A stretch of DNA of 64,000 nucleotides from Acinetobacter higginsii (GTDB lineage: Bacteria; Pseudomonadota; Gammaproteobacteria; Pseudomonadales; Moraxellaceae). Below, piece after piece: positions 25,990 through 38,314 of this stretch. Numbering within the stretch: position 1 is the first letter of the stretch; each line of letters begins with the position of its first letter. The notes under the pieces are model-generated. The model ran no database searches and was not told where the DNA came from. It saw nothing but the letters and a program-made list of their open reading frames with translations. Location of the stretch: contig NZ_KB850071.1 of NCBI RefSeq assembly GCF_000369525.1, forward strand, positions 195,032 to 259,031, in the 5' to 3' direction. Position numbers and translations under genes: made by a program.

Positions 25990-26550
25990 TTAATTTAGAA
26001 TAATCGGCTCATTCGACAATTCATTTTGATCATTGAGGTCTGTTTTCACATAATACTGGTCTAGTACTTGTCCAACCTCTGTAACACCATTATTTACTGC
26101 TTGTAAATATTGCTTTTGAGCCAGTAACTGCACAATGCTTTGACAGATCCTATTCCAAGTTTCAGCTGGTGTAGCATTTTTTAAACCGCGATCAATTACA
26201 ATCTCGACTTTACGCTCACATAGATTGAGATAGAGCAGTATCCCACTATTCAGTTCAGTATCCCAAACTCCTAGCTCGGCAAACAGTTGCTGAGCGCGTA
26301 AACGGGTATTTTGATGATAGGCCTGTGAACAAGGGATATGTCCTTCAATCACCACCTGAATCTCCCCCACATGGCCCTTTTCCGCTTGCTGTACCACTTT
26401 GGCAATCTCGGCTCGATCTTGCTTACTAAAGTACCGATGTGCTGATGAGACATAGAGGAAATGCTTAAACCAACGCTTCAAACTTGGCTGTACATGCTCA
26501 TCTAGTTTAGGCTGAGTAATAATCTGTGTTGTATCTGTCTTGGTTACCAT
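25990..26550 (-). CDS. TPM-domain protein (cytosolic-type)
   Basis: A 186-residue protein with one TPM domain (HVGEIQVVIEGH, ARAQQLFAELGVWDTELNSGILLYLNLCERKVEIVIDRGL, AETWNRICQSIV). It has no signal peptide; a short hydrophobic patch is seen near 30. TPM domains are found in membrane-associated proteins of unclear role, some with phosphatase activity. It overlaps the preceding TPM gene by seven bases and follows lemA-TPM, a combination seen widely in proteobacteria. No function can be given beyond family membership. Confidence 0.85.
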   Translation of the reverse strand: MVTKTDTTQIITQPKLDEHVQPSLKRWFKHFLYVSSAHRYFSKQDRAEIAKVVQQAEKGHVGEIQVVIEGHIPCSQAYHQNTRLRAQQLFAELGVWDTELNSGILLYLNLCERKVEIVIDRGLKNATPAETWNRICQSIVQLLAQKQYLQAVNNGVTEVGQVLDQYYVKTDLNDQNELSNEPIILN

Positions 26551-27614
26551 GAGCCTGATGCTCCCCCCCCGCCAAAGCTACCGCCGCCGCCACTATAACC
26601 ACCGCCACTGCCGCCGCCAAAACCACCTCCGCCACCACCACGACCACCTCCCGATAGAAAGGCTTGGAAAATAAGTTGCGCCAACGAGGTGATCAATAAA
26701 AAGAAAATCCCGACACCGAGCAATAAGCTCATGACCAGACCCGCACCGTTGACCAAACCAGCAACAGTTGCAGCCACTGCTGCAGTAGAAGCACTTAAGC
26801 GATTACCGACAATAAATGATCCGACTACACCCGCAATCAAGATAAACAGTGCCATAGTCAAAGTATTGTCTTTAGCCTGCTGTGCTTGAATTGCTTGTTC
26901 ATGCCGATCTTTCAATTCTTGTGCAGCTTGCTGTGCAATCTCAGGGTCTAAATTGACGATACGAGTGATTTCATCTAATCCCGCAGAAATCCCTTGTGCA
27001 TATTGCCCCTGCTTAAAGTAAGGGGTGATTTGATTGCGGATAATTCGACTCAGCACCACATCGGGCAATACGCCTTCCAAACCATAACCCGTCAAGATTT
27101 GAATATTACGATCATTGACCGCAATTGCCATCAACAAACCATTATCGCGCTTGGCTGAACCCAACTGCCATTTCTCTCCTGCACGCAAGGCAAAATCAAA
27201 AATGGCTTCCTGCCCAGTCGTTGGTACGATAATCACTCCGATTTGCGCTTTGCCTTGCTGATACAGGCTGAGAATTTTCTGATTGAGTTGCTGCATTTCA
27301 GCAGCACTCAATACTTTGGCCTGATCAATCACAGGTTGATTTAAAGTTGGCAAACCACGAATCGATTCGCCCTCTGCCATGTCATTGGCCACTTGGGACA
27401 ATACAGGAGTTTCAGCATTTGGCGAGGCTGGTGTAGTTGTCGTTTTATTCTTTTGCTGTTCTTGGATAATTTTACCCGCAACAAGCACATCACTTTGATC
27501 TGTTGCGGTCGCGACTTCAGCCCAAACCGTATGTTGGAAAAACAGTGTCGCAAAAATAATGGTTAAAACAGGTAGGATTCTCTGCTTTAAGCTCTGCATA
27601 AACACGTTCAACAT
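26544..27614 (-). CDS. Secreted/membrane TPM-domain protein with Gly-rich tail
   Basis: About 356 residues: signal peptide (ILPVLTIIFATLFFQHTVWA), a TPM domain (LPTLNQPVIDQAKVLSAAEMQQLNQKI, IGVIIVPTTG, DNGLLMAIAVNDRNIQILTGYGLEGVLPD), two C-terminal membrane segments and a Gly/Ser-rich tail. This is the YgcG-like layout. The ATG preceded by GAGGAG was chosen; the longest frame starts at TTG. It lies 36 bases after lemA, so lemA and the two TPM genes form one operon, probably an envelope complex of unknown role. Confidence 0.87.
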   Translation of the reverse strand: MLNVFMQSLKQRILPVLTIIFATLFFQHTVWAEVATATDQSDVLVAGKIIQEQQKNKTTTTPASPNAETPVLSQVANDMAEGESIRGLPTLNQPVIDQAKVLSAAEMQQLNQKILSLYQQGKAQIGVIIVPTTGQEAIFDFALRAGEKWQLGSAKRDNGLLMAIAVNDRNIQILTGYGLEGVLPDVVLSRIIRNQITPYFKQGQYAQGISAGLDEITRIVNLDPEIAQQAAQELKDRHEQAIQAQQAKDNTLTMALFILIAGVVGSFIVGNRLSASTAAVAATVAGLVNGAGLVMSLLLGVGIFFLLITSLAQLIFQAFLSGGGRGGGGGGFGGGSGGGYSGGGGSFGGGGASGSW

Positions 27615-27650
27615 ACGGTGACTCCTCACAGTTCGAAACAATTTCAGATA

Positions 27651-28241
27651 TTAATTAAATGAAACTGTTGGCGCTTGCTGTGCAGACTGTTCCGCTTTAA
27701 AGTTTTCTTTGGTTTTCATGCCAATCACTTTAGCCGTCAACGCTTGAGGGAATTGACGTACATAGCCGTTGTAATCTTGAACCGTGGTAATATAACGGTT
27801 ACGCGCAACGGCAATGCGGTTTTCAGTGCCTTCAAGCTGTGCTTGTAAGTCACGGAACTGCTCATTGGCTTTCAAGTCTGGATAGTTTTCTGAAACCGCA
27901 ATTAAACGAGACAATGCACCCGTCAATTGGCTTTGTGCTTGTTGGTATTTTTCGAATAATGCAGGATCTTCCAACACTTCTTTATCGACTTTTAAGCCAG
28001 CGACATTAGAGCGTGCTTGAGTGACTTCAACCAATACTTGCTCTTCATGTTTGGCATAGCCTTTCACCACATTGACCAAATTCGGCACCAGATCGGCACG
28101 GCGTTGATATTGGTTCTGCACTTCAGACCAAGATGCATTTACGGCTTCGTCTTTGACCTGCAAAGTGTTATAGCCACAACCAGTAAATAACAAGGTACTT
28201 GCCAATACGGTTGCCAGTGCAGTTTGTTTGATGATTTTCAT
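27651..28241 (-). CDS. lemA: LemA-family lipoprotein
   Basis: Lipobox LLFTGC with Cys22, then the LemA four-helix domain: NASWSEVQNQYQRRADLVPNLVNVVKGYAKHEEQVL, YPDLKANEQFRDLQAQLEGTENRIAVARNRY, YNGYVRQFP. 196 residues. LemA proteins have an outside N-terminus and unknown biochemical function. First gene of the lemA-TPM-TPM operon. Confidence 0.93.
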   Translation of the reverse strand: MKIIKQTALATVLASTLLFTGCGYNTLQVKDEAVNASWSEVQNQYQRRADLVPNLVNVVKGYAKHEEQVLVEVTQARSNVAGLKVDKEVLEDPALFEKYQQAQSQLTGALSRLIAVSENYPDLKANEQFRDLQAQLEGTENRIAVARNRYITTVQDYNGYVRQFPQALTAKVIGMKTKENFKAEQSAQQAPTVSFN

Positions 28242-28348
28242 AAAAATTTATCCTCAAGTTTTTCTTTATATTTTTGCGATAATTCATTGTAATGGGATTT
28301 TTTGTCAGCTGTGTAACATTTATTAAAGTTGATTTATAGGTATTTAAA

Positions 28349-28386
28349 TAAAAAAGGCATTACTCAAGCAAGCTTGAAATAATGCC
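28349..28386 (-). terminator. Terminator after the 28421-29329 gene
   Basis: Stem GGCATTA/TAATGCC enclosing a second stem TCAAG/CTTGA, followed on the minus strand by six T. Confidence 0.82.
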
Positions 28387-28420
28387 GCGCTAAGCACAAA
28401 CGTTTAACTTTGAATTGAAA

Positions 28421-29329
28421 TTAACTATAGATTTTAGATGCTGTTTGTTCTTGAAAACTTGCCATCCCATATTCATCGGCCATACGCGCTTTCCAGTAAT
28501 TCACCAAGCTCGTATAGTCATGTTTGGCAGGATGAAAATCCGCTTGATAATAAGATAAATATTCAGGAATCAACTGCAATAACATTTTACTCAGCAAGTA
28601 CATACCAAATAGATTGCCACCAAGTTTCGGTAAGCTTTTCCACTTATCTTGCCAGATTAAACGTGTGGTGGCATAAAAAGTCAGACTGGCAAAGCCTGTG
28701 GTCACACTGCGCATAAGCAAACGGCGAATACGGTCATCACCATAGACTTCTTGATAAACATCAAATGCCACCGAACGATGCTCGATTTCTTCAATTGCAT
28801 GCCAGACCCACAACTTCATCGCATCCTCATCTAGCGTGCTGAGAATTTCTGGATGTTTTAGAATATAGCCACCTAACATCGCGGTAAAATGCTCAAAGGC
28901 ACAAGTCAAAGCCAGTTGTAGTTTCGGATGAATATTGCGCAACATATCATCCCGTTTCGCCAACCATGCCTGAAACCGATCGAGATTATAATCGTCACGT
29001 CGCCAAGCATCATTAAACTCAGTATGTGCTTTGGAATGCATTGCCTCTTGCCCAATAAAAGCCGCAATCTGCGCCTGTAATTGTGGATCTTGCACTTTAT
29101 CGCGGACATTACGCACGCTATTGACAAAATACTGCTCTCCAATCGGAAATGTTGAAGACAGTGCCGTAAGTAAATGAGACATCACTGGAGAATTGGCAAA
29201 ATAATGACGTTTGATTTTTTTTGGATTAAATTGCAAACGTCGTACAGTAATTCCCAATGCTTTGGGACGGTTTAAATAAGTTTTTTCTACCTTCACATTT
29301 GCAAGAGCCATCTCAATTGCCTGCAGCAT
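28421..29329 (-). CDS. Predicted metal-dependent hydrolase (PF10118 family)
   Basis: A 302-residue protein with a ferritin-like pattern of acidic and His residues in helices: FIGQEAMHSKAH, CAFEHFTAMLGGY, WVWHAIEEIEHRSVAFDVY. This matches the group annotated as predicted metal-dependent hydrolases; the actual reaction is unknown. The E-x2-H and EEIEH motifs are consistent with a di-iron site, which would fit an oxygenase as well as a hydrolase. Ends at its own terminator. Two ATG starts six codons apart are possible; the first has AGGA nearby. Confidence 0.75.
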   Translation of the reverse strand: MLQAIEMALANVKVEKTYLNRPKALGITVRRLQFNPKKIKRHYFANSPVMSHLLTALSSTFPIGEQYFVNSVRNVRDKVQDPQLQAQIAAFIGQEAMHSKAHTEFNDAWRRDDYNLDRFQAWLAKRDDMLRNIHPKLQLALTCAFEHFTAMLGGYILKHPEILSTLDEDAMKLWVWHAIEEIEHRSVAFDVYQEVYGDDRIRRLLMRSVTTGFASLTFYATTRLIWQDKWKSLPKLGGNLFGMYLLSKMLLQLIPEYLSYYQADFHPAKHDYTSLVNYWKARMADEYGMASFQEQTASKIYS

Positions 29330-29425
29330 TTCCTAGACTGAGTTCGAGTATTACGCTGGGAAAATGGCAAAGACAGGGCAAAAAAGCTTATAAAGTTTGC
29401 CAAAACTACCAAAATGATGACTGGT

Positions 29426-30835
29426 CTAGGCCGATGAAATCGGTGCGATACATTCTTCTGGTTTAATTTTTCTCAGGCTCAGCATGGCTGCAAGAAACAG
29501 TCCACCCATAATCACAACCACACTATGGAAAGCGAATAACTGGGCTTGCGCCATAGAATAATGCAGTGTTTCAACGGTCCATTGAATAATAAATGCTGTC
29601 AGGGTTCCCAATACTGCAATGCCAAAGGTCAGGCCAAGCTGCCTGAGCATATTTAATATTGCCGCGGCAAAGCTTGCATCTGCCTGCGATACCGAATATA
29701 GACTCAAGGTACTGGAGCTCGGGACAATCAAGCCAATACCTGCCCCCATCATGCCACTTAAGCCAATAAATAGCAGATAAGATGAACTGCTCTGGAAGCT
29801 GATCATCGCAATCAAGGCGATTCCCGAAATGAGCAACCCCATTCGAAGTAACGGTAACACACCATAGCGTTGCTGTAACCGACCAAAGCAAATGGAAACC
29901 ACGGCCTGCATTAGGAATTGCGGAGCGATCAACCAGCCTGCTTGCGCTGCACTTAAATGAACCTGTTCCTGATAAAACAAAGCAAAGACAAATAAAGAGC
30001 TATAGCCTGCAAATCCCAATAAAAATGAAATCAGGTTAAAACGCAAAAAAATGCGGTTGCGAAATAAATGACGTGGCACCAGAGGGTGCAAGACTTTATT
30101 TTGATGTCGAATAAAAATCAGAGTAAAGACAACCGATATGAGAAAACTAAAACTGATCAAATAACCGATATGGGCCTGCTGTACCATGATAATGCTATAG
30201 GTCAATGTTGCGATTGCAATCACGCTATAAATCAACCCTAAATAGTCAAAACTTACTTTTCGCTGGCTTAAATCTGGTTCAATCCCTTTCCAGCCTAAAA
30301 ATAAGGCCAATAATCCAACGGGTAGATTTAACCAAAAAATACTCTGCCAGCCTAGATAATGCACCATAAGGCCACCCATCAGTGGCCCAACAATCAAGGC
30401 AAAAGCACTGAAGGAACTCCAGTTGCCAATTTCTCGTGCCTTGCGATTGGCTTGGGTAAAATGATGTACGATGATTGCAAGGGTTAAAGGAATCAGCATC
30501 GCCCCCGCAATGCCTTGGATCACTCGTCCACCAATCAACAAGCTAAAATCTGGCGCAGCGGCACAAATCACCGAGCCAAAAATAAAGATCAGGACACCCG
30601 TCAACCACAGACGTTTGCGCCCTAACCATTGACTTAAAGCTCCAACCGCCAGCATTAAACTCGACATACTCAGTGCATAGCTATCAATCACCCATTGTAA
30701 ATCGGCAAGATGACTATTGAACTGGGTTTGAATTGCGGTTAAAGCCAAATTTACACTGCTCAAATCTACCAAGCAAAGAAAGGTACTGGTATACAGCGCA
30801 GCAATTAACAGCCTGTCATTGAGTTTCGATGTCAT
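29426..30835 (-). CDS. MFS exporter, DHA2 (14-helix) type, Fur-box preceded
   Basis: About 469 residues with some 14 hydrophobic segments. Family motifs: LCLVDLSSVNLALTAIQTQF and WVIDSYALSMSSLMLAVGALSQWLGRKRLWLTG (MFS motif A), and GRVIQGIAGAMLIPLTLAII (motif C region, typical of drug/H+ antiporters). The ATG after GAGTGGA was chosen over a GTG four codons earlier. A full Fur box lies 26 bases upstream, so the gene should be expressed in iron starvation. That points to siderophore export or an iron-stress efflux role rather than plain drug resistance, though no siderophore genes are in view. Confidence 0.88.
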   Translation of the reverse strand: MTSKLNDRLLIAALYTSTFLCLVDLSSVNLALTAIQTQFNSHLADLQWVIDSYALSMSSLMLAVGALSQWLGRKRLWLTGVLIFIFGSVICAAAPDFSLLIGGRVIQGIAGAMLIPLTLAIIVHHFTQANRKAREIGNWSSFSAFALIVGPLMGGLMVHYLGWQSIFWLNLPVGLLALFLGWKGIEPDLSQRKVSFDYLGLIYSVIAIATLTYSIIMVQQAHIGYLISFSFLISVVFTLIFIRHQNKVLHPLVPRHLFRNRIFLRFNLISFLLGFAGYSSLFVFALFYQEQVHLSAAQAGWLIAPQFLMQAVVSICFGRLQQRYGVLPLLRMGLLISGIALIAMISFQSSSSYLLFIGLSGMMGAGIGLIVPSSSTLSLYSVSQADASFAAAILNMLRQLGLTFGIAVLGTLTAFIIQWTVETLHYSMAQAQLFAFHSVVVIMGGLFLAAMLSLRKIKPEECIAPISSA

Positions 30836-30860
30836 TATTTTATCCACTCAGCATAACAAA

Positions 30861-30879
30861 AATGAGAATTATTATCATT
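30861..30879 (-). promoter_or_regulatory. Fur box upstream of MFS exporter
   Basis: Plus-strand AATGAGAATTATTATCATT, minus-strand AATGATAATAATTCTCATT: a nearly complete 19-base Fur site, 26 bases before the start codon. Confidence 0.8.
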
Positions 30880-30950
30880 AATAGCATGGCAATTTATTGA
30901 CTGCTTGTTAAAGTTTTTTATTTTCTTTGGCCATAAACCATCGACAAAAT

Positions 30951-30979
30951 AAAAAAAGCCCAAGCACTTGGCTTGGGCT
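30951..30979 (-). terminator. Terminator after gltD
   Basis: Perfect nine-base stem AGCCCAAGC/GCTTGGGCT, five-base loop, T run on the minus strand. Confidence 0.9.
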
Positions 30980-31006
30980 ATTAAAACTTAAATACTGAAA
31001 GAAAGC

Positions 31007-32461
<1,455 letters not shown>

Positions 32462-32499
32462 TCATCTCTGCACCTGCCTATGTCTATGCAGTCGTGGAA

Positions 32500-35400
32500 T
32501 TATTGTGGATCAGCTTGTGTTGTTTTCAAAAGCGTTTGTAAATTAGCAGCTTTTGGTTTTACCAGCCAGAACTTACGACTATAGAAGTCGAACTCATTAC
32601 GGATCTTGTAAGCCCAAGCACTACCCGTCTCTTGGATATGTTCATCAAGAATACGCAGTAAGTTTTCTTTGTGGTCTTCCATCGCCTCAGTAGAGATACG
32701 ATTCAGATCAATAAGTTCGTGGTTATAGTAGTCGACAAAGTCATTATCAAGGTCAAGTACATAAGCAAAACCACCGGTCATACCTGCACCGAAGTTATGA
32801 CCCACTTTACCCAATACTGTTACCACACCACCCGTCATATATTCACAACAGTGGTCGCCCGCACCTTCAATCACAGCAAATGCGCCTGAGTTACGTACCG
32901 CGAAACGCTCGCCCGCAGTTCCCGCAGCAAAGACTTTACCGCCAGTCGCACCATATAAGCAGGTGTTACCAATGATCGCAGTATTTTGCGTTTGGAATGG
33001 CGAACCTTTTGGTGGGAAGATCGATACTCGACCACCCGCCATACCTTTACCGACATAGTCGTTGGCATCACCTTCCAGTTTGATATGCAAACCACCTGCA
33101 TTCCAAACCCCAAGCGACTGACCTGCTGTACCAACAAGGTTCATGACCACCGGGCTGTTTTCCATAGCCAAGTTACCATAACGACGTGCAATTTCACCAG
33201 AGATACGTGCACCAATCGAACGATCACAGTTACCTACGGTGAAGTTGAATGAGCCGCCAGCACCGGCTTCAATTGCTGGTAACATCTCTGCCACCATTTT
33301 CTCCGCCAACACACCTTTATCGAATGGTGCATTGCCTTGAACTTGGCAATATTGTGCCTTGCCTTCAGCAGCAGGATGCGACGTTAATAGTGCACTAAGG
33401 TCAAGATGCGCGTGCTTGTCTGTTTCACCCGGTAAAACTTCAAGTAGATCAACACGACCAATCAAATCTTTCAATGATGCAACACCAAGTGCAGCCAACC
33501 ATTCACGTGTCTCTTCAGCAATAAACTTGAAGAAGTTGATCAGCATTTCTGGCTCGCCAATATAATGCTCTTGACGTAAATGGTCTTGTTGCGTTGCAAC
33601 ACCAGTCGCACAGTTATTTAAGTGACAAATACGCAGGTATTTACAGCCGAGTGCAATCATTGGCGTCGAACCAAAACCAAAGCTTTCAGCACCTAAAATT
33701 GCTGCTTTCACCACATCTAAACCTGTTTTCAAACCACCATCAGTTTGAACACGGACTTTACCACGCAAATCGTTCACACGAAGTGCCTGATGCGCTTCAC
33801 TTAAACCAAGTTCCCATGGCGAACCTGCATGGTGAATCGATGAAAGTGGCGATGCTGCTGTACCACCGTCATAACCAGAAATGGTAATGAAGTCTGCATA
33901 GGCTTTTGCAACACCTGCAGCAATCGTTCCAACACCTGGCTCAGAGACCAATTTCACCGATACCATCGCTTGAGGATTGACTTGTTTCAAGTCAAAGATC
34001 AATTGCGACAAATCTTCAATCGAATAAATATCGTGGTGTGGCGGTGGAGAAATTAGTGTCACACCCGGTACTGAGTAACGTAAACGCGCAATTAAGCCAT
34101 TCACTTTACCACCTGGTAACTGACCACCTTCACCTGGTTTTGCGCCCTGTGCAACTTTAATCTGCAACACTTCAGCAGAGGTTAAGTACGCAGGAGTGAC
34201 ACCAAAACGACCTGATGCAATCTGTTTGATTTTTGAGTTACGAATCGTGCCATAACGCGCAGGATCTTCACCACCCTCACCTGAGTTTGAACGACCGCCA
34301 ATGGTATTCATGGCAATCGCAATGGCTTCATGCGCTTCTGGTGATAATGCACCTAAAGACATACCTGCAGAGTCAAAGCGTGGAAGAATATCTTCAATCG
34401 TTTCAACTTGATCCAATGCAATCGAATTTGTGGTTTTTAACTTAAATAAGTCACGGATCGTTGCAACAGGACGGTTATTCACCAGCTCTGCATATTCTTT
34501 AAAGTCTTGGTATTGACCTGAACGCACCGCTTTATGCAGTGAGTTAATCACGTCTGGGTTGAACGCGTGATACTCTTTACCAAATACGAATTTAAGCAAA
34601 CCACCTTGATCAATCGGTTTACGATGCTGCCAAGCAGTTGTAGCCAATTTCTTCTGGTCATTTTCCAAATCAGCGAATGTTGCACCTTGGATACGGCTTG
34701 GTACGCCAAGGAAACATTTATCCACCACTTCTGAAGACAAACCGACTGCTTCAAATAATTGACCACCACGATAAGACGCAACCGTAGAGATTCCCATCTT
34801 AGAAAGAACTTTGAGTAAGCCTTTCTCAATCCCTTTACGGAAGTTGGCTTGCGCATGGATTGGGTCACCCAATAACTCGCCTTTCGCAACCAAGTCATTG
34901 ATCACATCATAAGCCAAATATGGATACACCGCAGTCGCACCAAAGCCTAACAAAACTGCAAATTGGTGTGGATCACGGGCAAAACCAGTTTCAACTAAAA
35001 TGTTTGCATCGGTACGCAAACCGGTTTTAATTAAATGGTGATGAACAGCGCCTGTTGCCAATGCTGCATTTGCGGGCAAGAAACCTTCACGCAAGTTCTT
35101 ATCGGTGAGCACAATCAGTGTTTTACCATCACGAACGGCTTGAGCTGCTTCTTCACAGATGCGTGCAATTGCCGCTTGCAGACCTTCAGCTTCTACATAG
35201 TTCAGATCGATATCAACAACGCCATAGCCTTCACGTTCTTTTTCAACATCACGAAGCTGCTGCATTTTCGAATTTGACAATACAGGGCTTGAAATGATGA
35301 TACGGTCCGCATGTTCTGGGCCTTGCTCAAACACGTTCTGTTCACGACCCAAACAGGTTTCCAACGACATTACGATTGATTCACGTAATGGATCAATCGG

Positions 35401-36984
35401 AGGGTTGGTCACTTGCGCAAACTGTTGACGGAAATAATCAGACACATGGCGAACTTGGCGGGACAATACTGCCATTGGCGTATCATCACCCATCGAGCCT
35501 ACTGCTTCCTGACCACTTTCTGCAATTGGACGCAATAACTGGTCGCGCTCTTCAAATGTCACCATAAACATTTTTTGCGCAGCTTTTAATGCATCACCTG
35601 TTAAGCCTTGGTCAAGCAACTGCTCTTCAAGCTGTGGATTGGCTTGTAAACGGATGGCGTGATCACGCAACCATTCACGGTATGGACGCATGTTTTTAAG
35701 ATGGTTGCTAACATCTTTGGTATCTAGCACTTTGCCAGTCAAAGTATCAATCACTAAAATTTGACCTGGACCCACACGACCTTTAGACACCACATCTTCA
35801 GGTTCATAGCCCCACACACCAATTTCTGATGCAAGCGTGATGTAATCATTCTTGGTGATCACCCAACGCGCTGGACGTAAGCCATTACGGTCAAGCATAC
35901 AGATTGCATGACGACCGTCTTGAATCACCAGACCCGCTGGACCATCCCACGCTTCCATATGCTTCGAGTTAAATTCATAGAAAGCACGTAAGTCAGCGTC
36001 TAAAGTTTCAACGTTTTGCCATGCTGGCGGAACCAGCATACGGAGTGCACGGAACAGGTCCATACCACCACCAACCAAGATTTCAAGCATGTTATCTAAG
36101 CTTGAAGAATCCGAACCAGTACGGTTCACAATTGGATTTAACTCAGTTAAACCTGGAAGTAATGGGTTTTCAAATTTTGGCGTACGTGCCAATGCCCAGT
36201 TACGGTTGGCAGTAATGGTATTGATTTCACCATTGTGCGCCAAATAACGGAACGGCTGTGCCAACGGCCAACGTGGTAAGGTATTGGTCGAGAAACGTTG
36301 GTGGAATACCACAATATGTGAGGTTAAACGCGCATCCGCCAAATCGGTATAGAAGTCAGCAATCGCAGCTGGCATCATCAAACCTTTATAGCTGATCACC
36401 GTTGTCGCCAACGTAGTCACATAGAAAAGCGGATCATTTTGTAATTGTTGTTCTGCACGACGACGAGCTAAGAAGAGCTTACGGTTAAACTCAACCTCAG
36501 TTAAACCCATCGGGCAGTTCACGAGAATTTGTTCAAATGCAGGTAAGGATTGTAGTGCAATCTCACCCAAGGCATCATTATTTGTAGGTACAACACGCCA
36601 TGCTGCAACAGTTAAACCTTCAGCAGCAATTTCTTTATTTAAAATATTTTTGGCATTTTGCGCTAAAGCAGGATCGATGTTTAGGAATACAGTTCCTGCA
36701 GCAAAAATCTCAGTCAGGTTACTGCCTAATTTCTGTGCTTCTTCACGGAAAAATTGTTTCGGCATCGCCAATAACAATCCGCAACCATCTCCTGTCTTAC
36801 CATCCGCGGCAATACCACCACGGTGCGTCATGCAACTTAAACTGTGAATCGCAGTTTCGACCAGATGATGGCTTGAGTCACCCTTCATATGGGCAATCAG
36901 ACCAAAACCACAGTTATCCTTAAACTCGTCAGGCTGATATAAACCTTGAGCGGGAGCTACAGTATTAGGCGATGGCATGTGCAT
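32500..36984 (-). CDS. gltB: Glutamate synthase large subunit
   Basis: About 1494 residues. Short propeptide, then CGFGLIAH with the catalytic N-terminal cysteine of the glutaminase domain (cut expected after DN). Later: [13 protein letters not shown], the central domain, the FMN/synthase domain with [36 protein letters not shown] and [18 protein letters not shown], and the [3Fe-4S] cysteines [13 protein letters not shown]. The C-terminal beta-helix shows G-x-G-M-x-GG repeats. The ATG behind GAAGGG was chosen; an ATG seven codons earlier and a TTG are alternatives. Confidence 0.96.
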   Translation of the reverse strand: MHMPSPNTVAPAQGLYQPDEFKDNCGFGLIAHMKGDSSHHLVETAIHSLSCMTHRGGIAADGKTGDGCGLLLAMPKQFFREEAQKLGSNLTEIFAAGTVFLNIDPALAQNAKNILNKEIAAEGLTVAAWRVVPTNNDALGEIALQSLPAFEQILVNCPMGLTEVEFNRKLFLARRRAEQQLQNDPLFYVTTLATTVISYKGLMMPAAIADFYTDLADARLTSHIVVFHQRFSTNTLPRWPLAQPFRYLAHNGEINTITANRNWALARTPKFENPLLPGLTELNPIVNRTGSDSSSLDNMLEILVGGGMDLFRALRMLVPPAWQNVETLDADLRAFYEFNSKHMEAWDGPAGLVIQDGRHAICMLDRNGLRPARWVITKNDYITLASEIGVWGYEPEDVVSKGRVGPGQILVIDTLTGKVLDTKDVSNHLKNMRPYREWLRDHAIRLQANPQLEEQLLDQGLTGDALKAAQKMFMVTFEERDQLLRPIAESGQEAVGSMGDDTPMAVLSRQVRHVSDYFRQQFAQVTNPPIDPLRESIVMSLETCLGREQNVFEQGPEHADRIIISSPVLSNSKMQQLRDVEKEREGYGVVDIDLNYVEAEGLQAAIARICEEAAQAVRDGKTLIVLTDKNLREGFLPANAALATGAVHHHLIKTGLRTDANILVETGFARDPHQFAVLLGFGATAVYPYLAYDVINDLVAKGELLGDPIHAQANFRKGIEKGLLKVLSKMGISTVASYRGGQLFEAVGLSSEVVDKCFLGVPSRIQGATFADLENDQKKLATTAWQHRKPIDQGGLLKFVFGKEYHAFNPDVINSLHKAVRSGQYQDFKEYAELVNNRPVATIRDLFKLKTTNSIALDQVETIEDILPRFDSAGMSLGALSPEAHEAIAIAMNTIGGRSNSGEGGEDPARYGTIRNSKIKQIASGRFGVTPAYLTSAEVLQIKVAQGAKPGEGGQLPGGKVNGLIARLRYSVPGVTLISPPPHHDIYSIEDLSQLIFDLKQVNPQAMVSVKLVSEPGVGTIAAGVAKAYADFITISGYDGGTAASPLSSIHHAGSPWELGLSEAHQALRVNDLRGKVRVQTDGGLKTGLDVVKAAILGAESFGFGSTPMIALGCKYLRICHLNNCATGVATQQDHLRQEHYIGEPEMLINFFKFIAEETREWLAALGVASLKDLIGRVDLLEVLPGETDKHAHLDLSALLTSHPAAEGKAQYCQVQGNAPFDKGVLAEKMVAEMLPAIEAGAGGSFNFTVGNCDRSIGARISGEIARRYGNLAMENSPVVMNLVGTAGQSLGVWNAGGLHIKLEGDANDYVGKGMAGGRVSIFPPKGSPFQTQNTAIIGNTCLYGATGGKVFAAGTAGERFAVRNSGAFAVIEGAGDHCCEYMTGGVVTVLGKVGHNFGAGMTGGFAYVLDLDNDFVDYYNHELIDLNRISTEAMEDHKENLLRILDEHIQETGSAWAYKIRNEFDFYSRKFWLVKPKAANLQTLLKTTQADPQ

Positions 36985-37431
36985 AGCGTACCCTTCTTTC
37001 AACATGGCTCTTTCGAGCAACAAACAATCAATTCATTTTCTGCGATATTGCCGATTAACTCATACAAAGTTCAATGCTTCGCGAAAACATTTTTCATGGC
37101 GAATTTGCAATATACGTCTTTCCTTTACGAGATTGCACCCTATAAAGTGTTTTCAGTTATTACACCTTCACCTAGGTTTGTAAAGCACAAAAACTTTCCA
37201 TTTCACCCAATTAATGAACTGTTTAGCACAAAACAGGGCAATGAGCAGACAAATTAGCACCACAAAAAAGCAAAAAACATGCCATATATGCATGTTTTTA
37301 CTAAATCATTAAAAAAGTTAAAATAACATCAAGATATGAAGAAGAATGCACTCATTTTTGCGCACAAAAATGCACCAAAAACTTCCATGATGCTATAAAA
37401 AGAACCACAAACGCACAATTATGGTGCAATT
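36985..37431. other. gltB upstream region rich in inverted repeats
   Basis: 447 bases without a gene. Holds a terminator-like hairpin (37273-37299), a perfect hairpin CATTTTTG-CGCA-CAAAAATG (37353-37372) and a spaced inverted repeat TGCACCA/TGGTGCA (37371-37377 and 37422-37428). The gltB promoter must lie in the left half; I could not place it. Confidence 0.5.
37273..37299 (-). terminator. Probable terminator of the pilMNOPQ-aroKB-damX operon
   Basis: Ten-base perfect stem AAAAACATGC/GCATGTTTTT, seven-base loop. About 130 bases past the last gene, so the transcript would have a long 3' end. Confidence 0.6.
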
Positions 37432-38295
37432 TTAATTAAAAGGGTCACTCACTTCACGCTTAGAAGCATCTGAATTTTCTTTTATTTTTTCAGCAGTTGC
37501 AGGTGGTTTTGGTGCCGATTGGGTCTGTTTTACATTAACGACATTACCCTGCGCATCACGCTGTGTAACTGTGGTCTTCACCGCCGATGGTTCCGTGCTA
37601 CGTACAGCAGTTGTACTCTGCGACGCGCCGCTTCCCATCAGTAAACTCTCATCCACCCTAGGCAATGCCGCCGGTCTTAACTGAACTGCATAAAGTTGAT
37701 TGGTTGCTGACTTCATTTCGTCAGCACCTAGATCATTCACTAAAGCAGTATAACTTGAGAATTGATGAGCCGTTGGCTGAACAGATTCTGGTAGGGTTAG
37801 ATTTAATTGCGCAAATTGACGGCTTGCATCTTCAGCATTTGTAAATACACCATAGCTGAGAACATATTGTTCAACCTGATCTTCACCGCTCAAACGAAAA
37901 TATATAAACTTTCTGCGATCTTCACGGTTCAATAGAAAATTTTTAACAATCGCTTCATCTGAACTACGGAAAATCTCCATGGTCCATCGCTGCTGATTTT
38001 CTTTAATAAATTTAGTGCCACGAAATTCAGGTGCATGATCATTGGAAACAACGACACGTGTTGTTAAATCCAAGGGCTTAACTTCGTCCGAAAGAGCGCC
38101 TAAATGTGCTGTCGCAGCAACCTTTTCTGGCTGAATTTGGACTTGAGTTTCGGTTTGGGATGGCTGCTCTTCTTTGACCAACACCTGACTATCGGTAATA
38201 CCCCAAAATATCAATGCAGCTATTAAACAAGCTACGGCAAAAACCAGCCAGCTATATTGTTGAATATTTTGCCAAATTGATCGTGATACAGCCAT
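37432..38295 (-). CDS. damX: DamX-like protein
   Basis: 287 residues with one N-terminal membrane segment (WLVFAVACLIAALIFWGI), a linker and a domain WTMEIFRSSDEAIVKNFLLN...EQYVLSYGVFTNAEDASRQFAQL, which looks like a divergent SPOR fold. Position after aroK-aroB equals E. coli damX, a SPOR-domain protein of the division septum. The C-terminal tail is Pro/Thr/Lys-rich and probably disordered. The family call rests on gene order plus the weak SPOR pattern. Confidence 0.72.
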   Translation of the reverse strand: MAVSRSIWQNIQQYSWLVFAVACLIAALIFWGITDSQVLVKEEQPSQTETQVQIQPEKVAATAHLGALSDEVKPLDLTTRVVVSNDHAPEFRGTKFIKENQQRWTMEIFRSSDEAIVKNFLLNREDRRKFIYFRLSGEDQVEQYVLSYGVFTNAEDASRQFAQLNLTLPESVQPTAHQFSSYTALVNDLGADEMKSATNQLYAVQLRPAALPRVDESLLMGSGASQSTTAVRSTEPSAVKTTVTQRDAQGNVVNVKQTQSAPKPPATAEKIKENSDASKREVSDPFN

Positions 38296-38314
38296 GCTTT
38301 TCCCAAATGATTAA

